64,000 nt of DNA from Streptomyces sp. RerS4 (GTDB lineage Bacteria > Actinomycetota > Actinomycetes > Streptomycetales > Streptomycetaceae): positions 1,116,001 to 1,180,000 of the forward strand of contig NZ_CP097322.1 in assembly GCF_023515955.1 (NCBI RefSeq), read 5' to 3'. The position numbers and the translations under genes are program-made. The notes under the pieces were generated by a model. It was given only the letters and a program-made list of their open reading frames with translations, had not been told where the DNA came from and did no database searches. Positions within the stretch are counted from its first letter, which is position 1. Every line of letters starts with the position of its first letter. This document shows, piece by piece, positions 1-10,181 of this stretch.

Positions 1-297
1 CTGACCACGGTGGTCTCCGCCGAGGAGGTCGCGCACGGCAAGCCGGCCCCGGACGTGTTCCTGGAGGCCGCCCGCCGGCTGGGCGTGCCGCCCGCCGACT
101 GCGTGGTCGTCGAGGACGCGGCGCCCGGCGCGGTGGCCGCCCGCGCGGCGGGGATGGGCTGCGTGGCGGTCCCCTACGTCGCGGACACCGCCGGGGATCC
201 GGCCTTCGCGTCCGCCGGGCTGCTCTTCGCGGGCGGCCAGGCGGAGTTCAGCGCGGAGGCGGCGTACGACTGGCTCAGCGCCCGCGGCGTCGCCTGA
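1..297 (+). CDS. HAD-superfamily hydrolase, 3' part only
   Basis: This is the C-terminal part of a haloacid-dehalogenase-type phosphatase; the gene begins before the window and the reading frame is open from base 1. The visible 98 residues carry HAD motif III ([12 protein letters not shown], with the conserved Lys) and motif IV ([18 protein letters not shown], with the ED pair that holds Mg2+). This pattern is typical of subfamily IA enzymes such as beta-phosphoglucomutase or phosphoglycolate phosphatase, which cleave small phosphorylated metabolites in the cytoplasm. The nucleophile Asp (motif I) and the cap domain lie outside the window, so the substrate cannot be judged. Confidence 0.85.
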   Translation: MTTVVSAEEVAHGKPAPDVFLEAARRLGVPPADCVVVEDAAPGAVAARAAGMGCVAVPYVADTAGDPAFASAGLLFAGGQAEFSAEAAYDWLSARGVA

Positions 298-356
298 GCC
301 GCCGAGAGGGCTCGACGCGCGGGAAGATCCGGACGGCCCGGCGAGTTGGTAGAACC

Positions 357-1469
357 GTGAACGATATGGCGCGGGGCGCGGCGGATGCGGATACGGAAGC
401 GGCGGATGTCGACGTGGTCGACGTGGTGGTCATCGGCGCCGGACAGGCGGGGCTGTCCAGCGCGTACCACCTGAGCCGGGCGGGGATCGACCACGTGGTC
501 CTGGACCACGCGCCGCGCCCCGGCGGGGCCTGGCAGTTCCGCTGGCCCTCGCTGACCTACGGCAAGGTGCACGGGATGCACGCCCTGCCCGGCATGGAGC
601 TGGTCGGCGCCGACCCGCTGCGGCCCTCGTCCGAGGTCATCGGCGCGTACTTCGCCGCCTACGAGGAACGCTTCGACCTGCGCGTACGCCGCCCCGTGGA
701 CGTACGCGCCGTACGCGACGCGGGCGAGCGGCTGCGCGTGGAGACCTCGGCGGGGTCGTGGTCGGCGCGAGCGCTGATCAACGCCACCGGGACCTGGGAC
801 CGGCCGTTCTGGCCGCGCTACCCGGGGCAGGAGCTGTTCCGGGGACGGCAGCTGCACACCGCGAACTACCCGGGGCCCGAGGAGTTCGCGGGCGCCCGGG
901 TCGTCGTCGTGGGCGGCGGCTCCTCGGGCGTGCAACACCTGCTGGAGATCGCCGAGGTGGCGGCGGAGACCACCTGGGTGACCCGGCGGCCCCCGGTGTT
1001 CCGCGAGGGGCCGTTCGGCGAGGTCGAGGGCCGGGCGGCGGTGGCCCTGGTGGAGGAGCGGGTCCGGCGGGGACTGCCCCCGCGCAGCGTGGTCAGCGTG
1101 ACCGGGCTCGCCCTGACCGACGCCGTGCGGGGCGGGCTGGAGTCGGGGGTGCTGGACCGGCAGCCGATGTTCGACCGGCTCACCCCGACCGGCGTGGCCT
1201 GGGCGGACGGGCGTCGCGTGGACGCCGACGTGATCCTGTGGGCCACCGGATTCCGCGCCGCCGTCGACCACCTGGCGCCGCTGCGGCTGCGCGAGAGCGG
1301 GGGCGGCATCCGCGTGGAGGGAACCCGGGCGGCGCGCGACGAGCGCGTCCACCTGGTCGGCTACGGCCCCTCGGCCTCCACCATAGGCGCCAACCGCGCC
1401 GGCGCCGCCGCCGTACGCGACCTCCGCCGCCTCCTGACCACCCCGGCGCAGTCCCCGACCACGGCTTAG
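357..1469 (+). CDS. FAD/NAD(P)-dependent oxidoreductase, flavin monooxygenase-like
   Basis: This is a 370-residue cytoplasmic flavoprotein. An FAD-binding GxGxxG site lies at residues 24-34 (VVVIGAGQAGL), followed by GGAWQFRWPSL, the segment that follows the flavin site in flavin-containing monooxygenases and CzcO-like proteins. A second Rossmann motif for NAD(P)H is at about 181-190 (VVVVGGGSSG), and ILWATGF near the C-terminus matches the family's ATG motif. The GTG at 357 is used; an in-frame ATG follows at 366 and neither has a clear ribosome binding site. The 3' end overlaps the convergent hypothetical gene by 4 bases. Substrate is unknown: an NADPH-dependent N- or S-oxygenase or a Baeyer-Villiger-like enzyme are all possible. 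Confidence 0.85.
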   Translation: MNDMARGAADADTEAADVDVVDVVVIGAGQAGLSSAYHLSRAGIDHVVLDHAPRPGGAWQFRWPSLTYGKVHGMHALPGMELVGADPLRPSSEVIGAYFAAYEERFDLRVRRPVDVRAVRDAGERLRVETSAGSWSARALINATGTWDRPFWPRYPGQELFRGRQLHTANYPGPEEFAGARVVVVGGGSSGVQHLLEIAEVAAETTWVTRRPPVFREGPFGEVEGRAAVALVEERVRRGLPPRSVVSVTGLALTDAVRGGLESGVLDRQPMFDRLTPTGVAWADGRRVDADVILWATGFRAAVDHLAPLRLRESGGGIRVEGTRAARDERVHLVGYGPSASTIGANRAGAAAVRDLRRLLTTPAQSPTTA

Positions 1470-2371
1470 GGGGTGGCGGTCGGGGCGTCTGTCGGGAAGG
1501 TGCGGTCGGGGGTGTTCGCCTCGCGGGACTCGCGGTTCGCGTAGACGTACCCCACGCCGTCGAGGACCCGTAGCTCCGGCTCGGTCCAGTGTTCGTCGGG
1601 GCCGGGGACGAACACGTACTCCCGGCCGCGCTCGGCGTCGTAGACCGCCAGCGAGACGATGGCGTACAGCCAGTCGCCGATGTCCCCGAGCCCTTGCGCC
1701 GGGTGGTCTTCGGGCCCCTCGATCTGGATCACGTAGAAGCGGTCCTGGTGCCAGTACCCGCCGTTGTCCAGCATCCTGCCCTCCGCGACCGGTACGCCGT
1801 CCACCCACAGCCGCGCCAAGGCCGCGTTGTCGCGGAGCAGGAACACCGCCCTGTGGCGGTCGCCGGTGGTGAAGTCCACCTGGATCCCGTGCGGGGTCAC
1901 GAGGTCGACGAAGTCGCCGCACGCCCCGGGTGTCGGGCCGTAGCGGTGGTGCGGCGCCCCGTCGACCGGCGGCTCCGGCTCGTCCTGGGAGCAGATCTCG
2001 GGGGCGCGGCAGGGGCGGTCCCCCCTGCGCGTGCAGCCCAGCCCCAGCGCGGCGAGGTCGCGGGGCGCGGCCCCGGACAGCAACTCGGCGAGCCGCTCGG
2101 CGTAGCGGTCCGCGCCGACCAGGGCGGTGATCTCCTCCTCGCGGTACCACCACAGGAGCAGGTCGACCCCGTGCGGGGAGCGGGCGAGCCACCGTCGCCA
2201 GTCGGCCACCTGACGCCCCCACAGCCGCTCCACCACCGCGCGCCCGGCCTTCTCGGCGGCCTCCTCCTCCGACATCCCGCCCCCGGGCTCGGACACGGGC
2301 TCGGCTCCGGGCTCGGGTTCGACCACGGACCCCGGCTCCCGCTTCGGCTTCGCCTTCCACGGCCACTTCAC
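1466..2371 (-). CDS. Hypothetical protein, about 301 residues
   Basis: I do not recognise the family. The protein starts with GTG and has a charged, Pro/Glu-rich N-terminus (residues 1-35) followed by a globular part with many Trp and Asp residues. Four Cys fall within about 55 residues in the middle (GLGCTRRGDRPCRAPEIC, then GACGDF), possibly a metal site, but the spacing matches no motif I know. No signal peptide or membrane segment is visible. The composition (WRRWLARSPHGVDLLLWWYREEE) resembles streptomycete housekeeping hypotheticals. It is convergent with the oxidoreductase and lies in the same direction as the ABC exporter further upstream. Coding bias is normal for the window, so it is probably a real gene. 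Confidence 0.65.
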   Translation of the reverse strand: MKWPWKAKPKREPGSVVEPEPGAEPVSEPGGGMSEEEAAEKAGRAVVERLWGRQVADWRRWLARSPHGVDLLLWWYREEEITALVGADRYAERLAELLSGAAPRDLAALGLGCTRRGDRPCRAPEICSQDEPEPPVDGAPHHRYGPTPGACGDFVDLVTPHGIQVDFTTGDRHRAVFLLRDNAALARLWVDGVPVAEGRMLDNGGYWHQDRFYVIQIEGPEDHPAQGLGDIGDWLYAIVSLAVYDAERGREYVFVPGPDEHWTEPELRVLDGVGYVYANRESREANTPDRTFPTDAPTATP

Positions 2372-2455
2372 CGCGCACCACCCCCGTTTCGCCGCCGACC
2401 CGGCAGCGGCACGGCTGCCGATGGTAGGGGCCGAGGCGCCCGTGGCGCCGCCGCA

Positions 2456-2704
2456 TTACCGCCCCGGGCCCGCCGCCGCACGGAGCCGGTTGGACTCCGC
2501 GACGCGCTTCTTGTGCTCGTCGTACGTGGTGGCCGTCTGGTACGGGGTCATGCCGTGCGCCTTGGCGCCGTCCGCGACGGCCTTCGTGGCGAGCTTCTCG
2601 TGGGCCGCCCGCACCATGTACGCGAGCGGCGTGGCGGCGTGGACTTCGAGGTCACCTTCGCCTCGGCCGGCAGGGCCGGTCCGACGGCGGCGACGCCGCC
2701 TCAC
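2456..2704 (-). CDS. Small hypothetical protein or gene remnant
   Basis: This short open frame encodes up to 82 residues. The first 20 residues are Arg-rich and are probably untranslated sequence. The rest (from about ATPLAYMVRAAHEKLATKA) is a helical, Ala/Lys-rich tail with no recognised domain. It sits between the ABC exporter and the hypothetical gene on the same strand, with no clear ribosome binding site at the GTG used here; an internal ATG about 25 residues in is another start. It could be a small protein of about 55-65 residues, or the surviving C-terminus of a decayed gene. Confidence 0.35.
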   Translation of the reverse strand: MRRRRRRRTGPAGRGEGDLEVHAATPLAYMVRAAHEKLATKAVADGAKAHGMTPYQTATTYDEHKKRVAESNRLRAAAGPGR

Positions 2705-2715
2705 AGGTCATACGA

Positions 2716-4611
<1,896 letters not shown>

Positions 4612-4646
4612 GGGCCTCCTTCTGACGCGACTCCGATGAGCTTAGC

Positions 4647-4671
4647 TCATTGTTACCTATACTCACAATGA
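4647..4671. promoter_or_regulatory. Candidate MarR operator between exporter and regulator
   Basis: The perfect 7-base inverted repeat TCATTGT / ACAATGA (4647-4653 and 4665-4671) has an 11-base spacer that contains TATACT at 4658-4663, a good -10 for the rightward marR gene. A bound dimer would cover that -10 and lie just upstream of the exporter gene start at 4611. This is what MarR autoregulation with control of a divergent efflux gene would need. The assignment of the protein to the site is inference. Confidence 0.6.
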
Positions 4672-4697
4672 ATCGGGTCCTGGTACTGTTTCCCAGT

Positions 4698-5207
4698 ATG
4701 AGCACCGGTTCCGACACCGACACCCGCGAGAGCGCCGCCCGGGACTCCGCCGACGGCACGCGGGACACCACCGACGGCGTCCTCGCCGAGCAGCTGCTGC
4801 GCCTCACGCGCCGGCTCCACCGCATCCAGAAGCGGTACATGGAACCGCTCGGGATCACCCCCGCCCAGGGCCGGCTGCTGCGCCTCGTCTCGCACTACGG
4901 CGGCGGTCAGCCGCCCCGCATGGCCGATCTGGCCGCGCGGCTGGAGGTCGTCCCCCGCGCCGTGACCACCCTCGTGGACGGGCTGGAGGCGGCCGACTGC
5001 GTGCGCCGCGTACCCGACCCGGCGAACCGGCGCGTGATCCGGATCGAGCTCACCGAAACCGGCCGCGCCACGCTACGCCGTCTGCGTAACGCGCGAACCG
5101 ACGCGGCAGAGGAGATCCTGGCTCCATTGACCGCCGAACAGCGCGAGGTGCTCGGCGGCCTGCTGGACGCGCTGGCGGACGCCCCGGCGGAGCGGCGCGC
5201 CTGCTGA
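4698..5207 (+). CDS. MarR-family transcriptional regulator
   Basis: This is a winged-helix regulator of about 169 residues. The body has the MarR layout: helix GITPAQGRLLRLVSHYGG, recognition helix region MADLAARLEVVPRAVTTLVD, wing RRVPDPANRRVIRIELTETG, and a C-terminal dimerisation helix. Such proteins bind palindromes as dimers and release DNA when a small phenolic or drug ligand binds. The ATG at 4698 is chosen because the in-frame ATG at 4668 lies inside the inverted repeat and at the predicted transcription start. It probably controls the divergent exporter at 2716-4611 and itself. Confidence 0.88.
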   Translation: MSTGSDTDTRESAARDSADGTRDTTDGVLAEQLLRLTRRLHRIQKRYMEPLGITPAQGRLLRLVSHYGGGQPPRMADLAARLEVVPRAVTTLVDGLEAADCVRRVPDPANRRVIRIELTETGRATLRRLRNARTDAAEEILAPLTAEQREVLGGLLDALADAPAERRAC

Positions 5208-5300
5208 AGCGGGCCCGCCGAGCGCGCCTGCCGAGCATCTGCCGAGCAGGCCGCCCCGTCCTCCGCGCCGACGGACCGCGACGCACGAGGGAGGGCGACC

Positions 5301-8237
5301 ATGCCGCTGCTGGAACCGGAGCCGGGGGCGCTGCGCCCGCGCACCCCCCGCGGCCCGTCCCCCGACCGGGTCCCGGACCGGCCGGCGGCCGGCACCCCCG
5401 CGACCCTGCGCACCGAGCTGGCCGAACTGCTGGGCGCCGAGAAGGTGCTGTGGAAGGTCTCCGACCTGGTCCGCTACGCCACCGACGCCTCCCCGTACCG
5501 CTTCGTGCCGCAGGTCGTGGTGATCGCCGAGGACATCGACGACATCTCGGCGGTGCTCTCCTACGCCCACGGCCGACAGCGCGAGGTGGTCTTCCGCGCC
5601 GCCGGGACCTCCCTCAACGGCCAGGCTCAAGGCGAGGACATCCTGGTCGACGTACGCCGCCACTGGGCCGGGATCGAGGTCCTCGAAGAGGGCCTGCGCG
5701 CCCGGATCCGGCCCGGCACCACCGTCCAGCGGGCCAACGCCGCGCTCGCCCGGCACGGCCGGATCCTGGGTCCCGACCCGGCCAGCGCCCTCGCCTGCAC
5801 CCTCGGCGGGGTCGTCGCCAACAACGCCTCCGGCATGACCGCCGGCACCACCCGCGACTCCTACCGCACCCTGTCCTCCCTCACCCTCGTCCTGCCGACC
5901 GGCACCGTGGTCGACACGGCCGACCCGCTCGCCGACGAGGAGCTGGCCCGCGCCGAACCCGCGCTCTGCCACGGCCTGATGGAGATCAAGCACGAGATCG
6001 AGGCCGATCCCGCACTCGTCGCCCGGATCCGCGCCAAGTACGCGATCAAGAACACCACCGGCTACCGGCTCGACGCCTACCTCGACGGCACGACCCCCGT
6101 CGAGATCCTGCGCGGCCTCATCGTCGGCTCCGAGGGCACCCTCGGTTTCATCGCCGACGTCGTCTTCGACACCCTGCCCTTGGACCGCGAGCTGCTGAGC
6201 GCCCTGCTGTTCTTCCCTTCCCTGCCGGCGGCGGCCGCCGCCGTACCGCTGTTCAACGAGGCCGGCGCCCTCGCCGTCGAGCTGATGGACGGCAACACCC
6301 TGCGCGCCTCGGTCAGCGTGGCGGGCGTACCCGCCGACTGGGCGCTGCTGCCCAAGGACACGACGGCGCTGCTGGTCGAGTTCCGCGCCCCCGACCGGGC
6401 CGGGCGCGAGGAGTACGAGCGGCGGGCGGCGGCGCTGCTGCCGCGCCTGGACCTGGTGGCGCCGGTCGCCTCCGTCACCAACGCCTTCACCCGCGACCCC
6501 GCCGTCATCGCCGGCTATTGGAAGGCCCGCAAAGCCTTCGTGGCGGCCGTCGGCGGCGCCCGCGCGCCGGGCACGACCCTCATCACCGAAGACTTCGCCG
6601 TCCCGCCGGCCCGGCTCGCGCAGGCCTGCGAGGCCCTCCTCGAACTCCAGGCGGCGCACGGGTTCGACGCGGCCGTCGCCGGTCACGCCGCCCACGGCAA
6701 CCTGCACTTCCTGCTCGCCTTCGACGCCGCCGACCCCGCCGACGTGGCCCGGTACGGGGCCTTCATGGAGGCCTTCTGCCGGCTGACGGTCGAGCGGTTC
6801 GACGGATCGCTGAAGGCCGAGCACTCCACCGGCCGCAACATGGCGCCCTTCCTGGAACTGGAATGGGGGCCGCGGGCCACGGAACTGATGTGGCGCACCA
6901 AGCGGATCATCGACCCGGACGCGATCCTCGCCCCGCGGATCGTCCTCGACCGCGACCCCCGCGCCCATCTGCGGGGCCTGAAGACCATCCCTCGGGTGGA
7001 GGCCGTCACCGACCCGTGCATCGAGTGCGGCTTCTGCGAACCGACCTGCCCCAGCAAGGACCTGACGACCACGCCGCGCCAACGGATCGCGCTGCGCCGC
7101 GAGATGATGCGCCAGGCCCCGGGCTCCCCCGTCCTCGACGCGCTGCTCGACGCCTACGGCTACGACGCCGTCGACACCTGCGCGGGCGACTCCACCTGCC
7201 GTCTCGCCTGCCCGGTCGGGATCGACACGGGCGCGCTGATGAAGGACTTCCGCCACCGTCGGCACTCCGCCCGCGAGGAGCGGGCCGCCGCCCTGGCCGC
7301 CCGCCGCTTCAGGGCCGTCGAGGCCGCCGCGCGCCTCGCCGTCGGCGCGGCCGACACGCTCACCGCCCGGGTCGGGGACCGGCCGCTGGCGGCGGTGACG
7401 GAGGCGGCGCGCAGGCTCGTACGCCCCGACCTGGTGCCGCGGTGGCTGCCTCAGGTCCCCGGCGCCGCGGCCCGCGGGCTGCCCGCGACCCGGCGCGTGG
7501 GCGCGGCCGCCGTGTACTACCCGGCCTGCGTCAACCGGATCTTCGGCGGGCCCGACGGCGATCCGGGGCCCTCCCTGCCCGAGGCGGTGGTGGCCGTGTC
7601 GGAGCGGGCCGGGAAGCCGGTGTGGATCCCGCGCGACGTGACCGGAACCTGCTGCGCGACGATCTGGCACTCCAAGGGCTACGAGGAGGGCGCCCGCCTG
7701 ATGGCCAACCGGATCGTGGCCGCCGCCTGGGGCTGGACGGCGGGGGGTCGGCTGCCGTTGGTGGTCGACGCCTCCTCCTGCACCCTGGGCATCGCCCGCG
7801 AGGTGGTCCCGTACCTGACCGACGACAACCTCGCCCTCCACAGGGCGCTGCGGATCGTGGACTCGGTCGTCTGGGCCGCCGAAGAACTGCTGCCCCGCCT
7901 GGAGATCCGGCGTACGGTCGGCTCGGCCGTCCTCCATCCCACCTGCTCCACCCTCCATCTGGACGACGAGGGGCGGCTACGGGCCGTGGCCGAGGCCTGC
8001 GCCGAGGAGGTCGTGGTCCCGGACGACGCCGGCTGCTGCGCCTTCGCCGGGGACCGGGGGATGCTGCACCCGGAACTGACGGACTCGGCGACGGCCCGCG
8101 AGGCGGCGGAGGTGACGGCCCGGACGTTCGACGCGTACGTGTCCGCGAACCGCATGTGCGAGGTGGCGATGCACCGGGCGACCGGGCACCCGTACCGGTC
8201 GGTGCTGCTGGAACTGGAGCGCGCCACCCGTCCCTGA
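5301..8237 (+). CDS. FAD-linked oxidase fused to 4Fe-4S / CCG domains, D-lactate dehydrogenase-like
   Basis: This is a 978-residue oxidoreductase joining two parts that are often separate subunits. Residues about 50-560 are a PCMH-type FAD-binding domain plus FAD-oxidase C domain, as in D-lactate and glycolate dehydrogenases. Residues from about 571 carry two ferredoxin clusters (PCIECGFCEPTCP; DTCAGDSTCRLACP, the second without the regular CxxCxxC spacing). The C-terminal third holds GlpC/CCG-type cysteine motifs (GTCCATIWHSKG; DAGCCAFAGDRG). The expected reaction is oxidation of a 2-hydroxy acid such as D-lactate, passing electrons through iron-sulfur centres to the quinone pool at the membrane face. 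The ATG at 5301 has a GAGGGAGG ribosome binding site. No partner gene is adjacent, consistent with a self-contained enzyme. Confidence 0.9.
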   Translation: MPLLEPEPGALRPRTPRGPSPDRVPDRPAAGTPATLRTELAELLGAEKVLWKVSDLVRYATDASPYRFVPQVVVIAEDIDDISAVLSYAHGRQREVVFRAAGTSLNGQAQGEDILVDVRRHWAGIEVLEEGLRARIRPGTTVQRANAALARHGRILGPDPASALACTLGGVVANNASGMTAGTTRDSYRTLSSLTLVLPTGTVVDTADPLADEELARAEPALCHGLMEIKHEIEADPALVARIRAKYAIKNTTGYRLDAYLDGTTPVEILRGLIVGSEGTLGFIADVVFDTLPLDRELLSALLFFPSLPAAAAAVPLFNEAGALAVELMDGNTLRASVSVAGVPADWALLPKDTTALLVEFRAPDRAGREEYERRAAALLPRLDLVAPVASVTNAFTRDPAVIAGYWKARKAFVAAVGGARAPGTTLITEDFAVPPARLAQACEALLELQAAHGFDAAVAGHAAHGNLHFLLAFDAADPADVARYGAFMEAFCRLTVERFDGSLKAEHSTGRNMAPFLELEWGPRATELMWRTKRIIDPDAILAPRIVLDRDPRAHLRGLKTIPRVEAVTDPCIECGFCEPTCPSKDLTTTPRQRIALRREMMRQAPGSPVLDALLDAYGYDAVDTCAGDSTCRLACPVGIDTGALMKDFRHRRHSAREERAAALAARRFRAVEAAARLAVGAADTLTARVGDRPLAAVTEAARRLVRPDLVPRWLPQVPGAAARGLPATRRVGAAAVYYPACVNRIFGGPDGDPGPSLPEAVVAVSERAGKPVWIPRDVTGTCCATIWHSKGYEEGARLMANRIVAAAWGWTAGGRLPLVVDASSCTLGIAREVVPYLTDDNLALHRALRIVDSVVWAAEELLPRLEIRRTVGSAVLHPTCSTLHLDDEGRLRAVAEACAEEVVVPDDAGCCAFAGDRGMLHPELTDSATAREAAEVTARTFDAYVSANRMCEVAMHRATGHPYRSVLLELERATRP

Positions 8238-8354
8238 CCGACGCCGTACGCGGACCTTTTCGCGTCAGGCCTTGGCCAACGCAAAATCGATTGCCGGGCG
8301 CCCGTCCGGACGGCGAACCTTGTTCGGGTTCCACCACTCGAATCATGGGGCGTC

Positions 8355-10181
8355 ATGCAGATCAGTGATCTTCCGTATCCGGATCCCGGAGTACCCGACG
8401 CCCGATCCGGCCCCCGGCTGCTGCTGTGGCTCGGCCGGGGACAACTCGGCGGCCAGGCCAAGAGCCTGGCGTGGGGCGTACTGCACTTCTGCGGGGTCAC
8501 CGCCCTGCCCTACGCGGTGGGCCTGGGCGTCGACGCGGTCGTCCGGCGCGACGGGCGGGGGCTGCTGCTCGTCGGCGCCCTCATGGTCGTCCTCGGCGTC
8601 GCGATCTCCGTCGGCGACGCGATGCTGCACCGTACGGCCGTCACCAACTGGATCACCGCGGCCGCGCGCGTGCAGCAGTTGCTCGCCCGCAAGACCGCCG
8701 AACTGGGTTCGGCCCTGACCCGACGGGTCGCCGCCGGCGAGGTGGTGGCGGTGTCCACCGCCGACGTCGAGAAGATCGGCTGGTTCGTCGAGGCCGTCTC
8801 CCGCTTCCTCGCCGCCGTGGTCGCCGTCGTCGCCATCTGCGTCGGCCTGCTGTTCTACGCGCCGGCCATCGGCGTGGTCGTCGCCGTGGGCGTCCCCGTG
8901 CTCGCCCTGTCCGTGCTGCCGCTGCTGCCGCGCGCCACCCGGCGCGCCGACGTCCAGCGCGAGAAGGCGGGCAAGGCCACCGAACTGGCCTCCGACACCG
9001 TGGCGGGCCTGCGCGTGCTGCGCGGCATCGGCGGCGAGGAACTGTTCCTGGGACGCTACCGCGAGGCCTCGCAGCAGGTCCGCCAGGCCGCCGTGCGCAG
9101 TGCCCGGATGTGGGCGCTGATCGCGGCGATCCAGGTGCTGCTGCCGGGCATCCTGCTGATCGCGGTCGTCTGGTACGGCTCGGCGCTGGTCCTGGACGGT
9201 CGGCTGGAGGTGGGTGAACTCGTCGCGGCCTTCAGCGCGGTGGCCACCCTGCTGTACCCGCTGCGGCACTTCCAGGAGATCGCGATGGCCTACTCCTTCT
9301 CGCGGCCGTCCGCCACCCGCGCGGCCCGCGTCCTGGCCCTGACGCGAACGGAGTCCGACGCCGCCGACGCCGTGGACGCGAGTGCGGCGGAGCCGGTGGC
9401 GGCCCCGGCGCCGGGCGGCGACCTGTACGACCCCGTGACGGGGCTGGTGGCCCCGGCCGGGCGGTTCACCGCCGTGGTGTGCGGGGACCCGGACCTGGCG
9501 GGGCGGCTCGCCGAACGCCTGGGCGGCCACCCGCTGGACAGCGCGGCCGAGGGGCCCTCGGTGCTGCTCGGCGGGGTCGCGTTGGACGCGCTCGCGCTGG
9601 ACACGGCACGCGCGCTGGTCCTCGTACAGGACAAGGATCCGGTGCTGCTGTCCGGGACGCTGCGCGAGCTGCTCGACGTACCGGCCTCGGGAGCGGTGGC
9701 CCCCGAGCCGGCCCTGTCGGCGGCGCAGTGCGGCGACGTGCTGGACTCGCTCCTGCAGTCCGCGCCCGAGGGGATCGCCGATCCGATGGACGCCCGGATC
9801 ACCGAACGCGGCCGGTCCCTCTCCGGCGGGCAGCGCCAGCGCCTCGCGCTGGCCCGTTCCCTGGTGACCGACCCGGAGGTCCTCGTCCTGGACGAGCCGA
9901 CCTCGGCGGTCGACTCCCATACGGAGGCCCGGATCGCCGACGGGATCACCGCCCTGCGCGCCGGACGCACCACCGTGGTCCTGGCGTCCTCGCCACTGCT
10001 GCTGGACCGCGCAGAACGGGTCGTCCTCGTCCACGAGGGCCGGGCCGCGGCGACGGGCACGCACCGCGAGCTCCTGCGGACCGACCCCCGCTACCGGGCC
10101 GTCGTCACGCGCGAGACGGACGAGGAACGGCGACTGGCCGACATGGAAGAAGCACTCACAGAGATCGAGGAATCCGCATGA
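8355..10181 (+). CDS. ABC exporter subunit 1, degenerate ATP site
   Basis: This 608-residue half-transporter has an exporter-type membrane domain (about residues 25-320) and a C-terminal ATPase domain. The P-loop region near residue 374 reads [16 protein letters not shown] and has lost the GxxGxGKST pattern, and the H-loop His is missing (VVLASSP near 542). In contrast the ABC signature [10 protein letters not shown] (about 490) and Walker [13 protein letters not shown] (about 510) are canonical. On its own it should bind ATP poorly, but it can donate its signature to the partner's site. It overlaps the next gene by 4 bases (ATGA), so the two subunits are translationally coupled and surely form a heterodimer in the membrane. 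Confidence 0.9.
   Translation: MQISDLPYPDPGVPDARSGPRLLLWLGRGQLGGQAKSLAWGVLHFCGVTALPYAVGLGVDAVVRRDGRGLLLVGALMVVLGVAISVGDAMLHRTAVTNWITAAARVQQLLARKTAELGSALTRRVAAGEVVAVSTADVEKIGWFVEAVSRFLAAVVAVVAICVGLLFYAPAIGVVVAVGVPVLALSVLPLLPRATRRADVQREKAGKATELASDTVAGLRVLRGIGGEELFLGRYREASQQVRQAAVRSARMWALIAAIQVLLPGILLIAVVWYGSALVLDGRLEVGELVAAFSAVATLLYPLRHFQEIAMAYSFSRPSATRAARVLALTRTESDAADAVDASAAEPVAAPAPGGDLYDPVTGLVAPAGRFTAVVCGDPDLAGRLAERLGGHPLDSAAEGPSVLLGGVALDALALDTARALVLVQDKDPVLLSGTLRELLDVPASGAVAPEPALSAAQCGDVLDSLLQSAPEGIADPMDARITERGRSLSGGQRQRLALARSLVTDPEVLVLDEPTSAVDSHTEARIADGITALRAGRTTVVLASSPLLLDRAERVVLVHEGRAAATGTHRELLRTDPRYRAVVTRETDEERRLADMEEALTEIEESA

Noticed and set aside
5073..7958. A 961-codon open frame opposite the D-lactate-dehydrogenase-like gene, and similar long minus-strand frames (for example 12352-15993 and 35967-40424).
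   Set aside because: High GC keeps the antisense frames open. The products are low-complexity, Arg/Pro/Gly-rich with no domains, and the real genes lie on the other strand with clear motifs.
8355..10181. ABC subunit 1 as a pseudogene because its P-loop is lost.
   Set aside because: The matching defect in subunit 2, the coupled start and intact signature and Walker B show a functional asymmetric pair.
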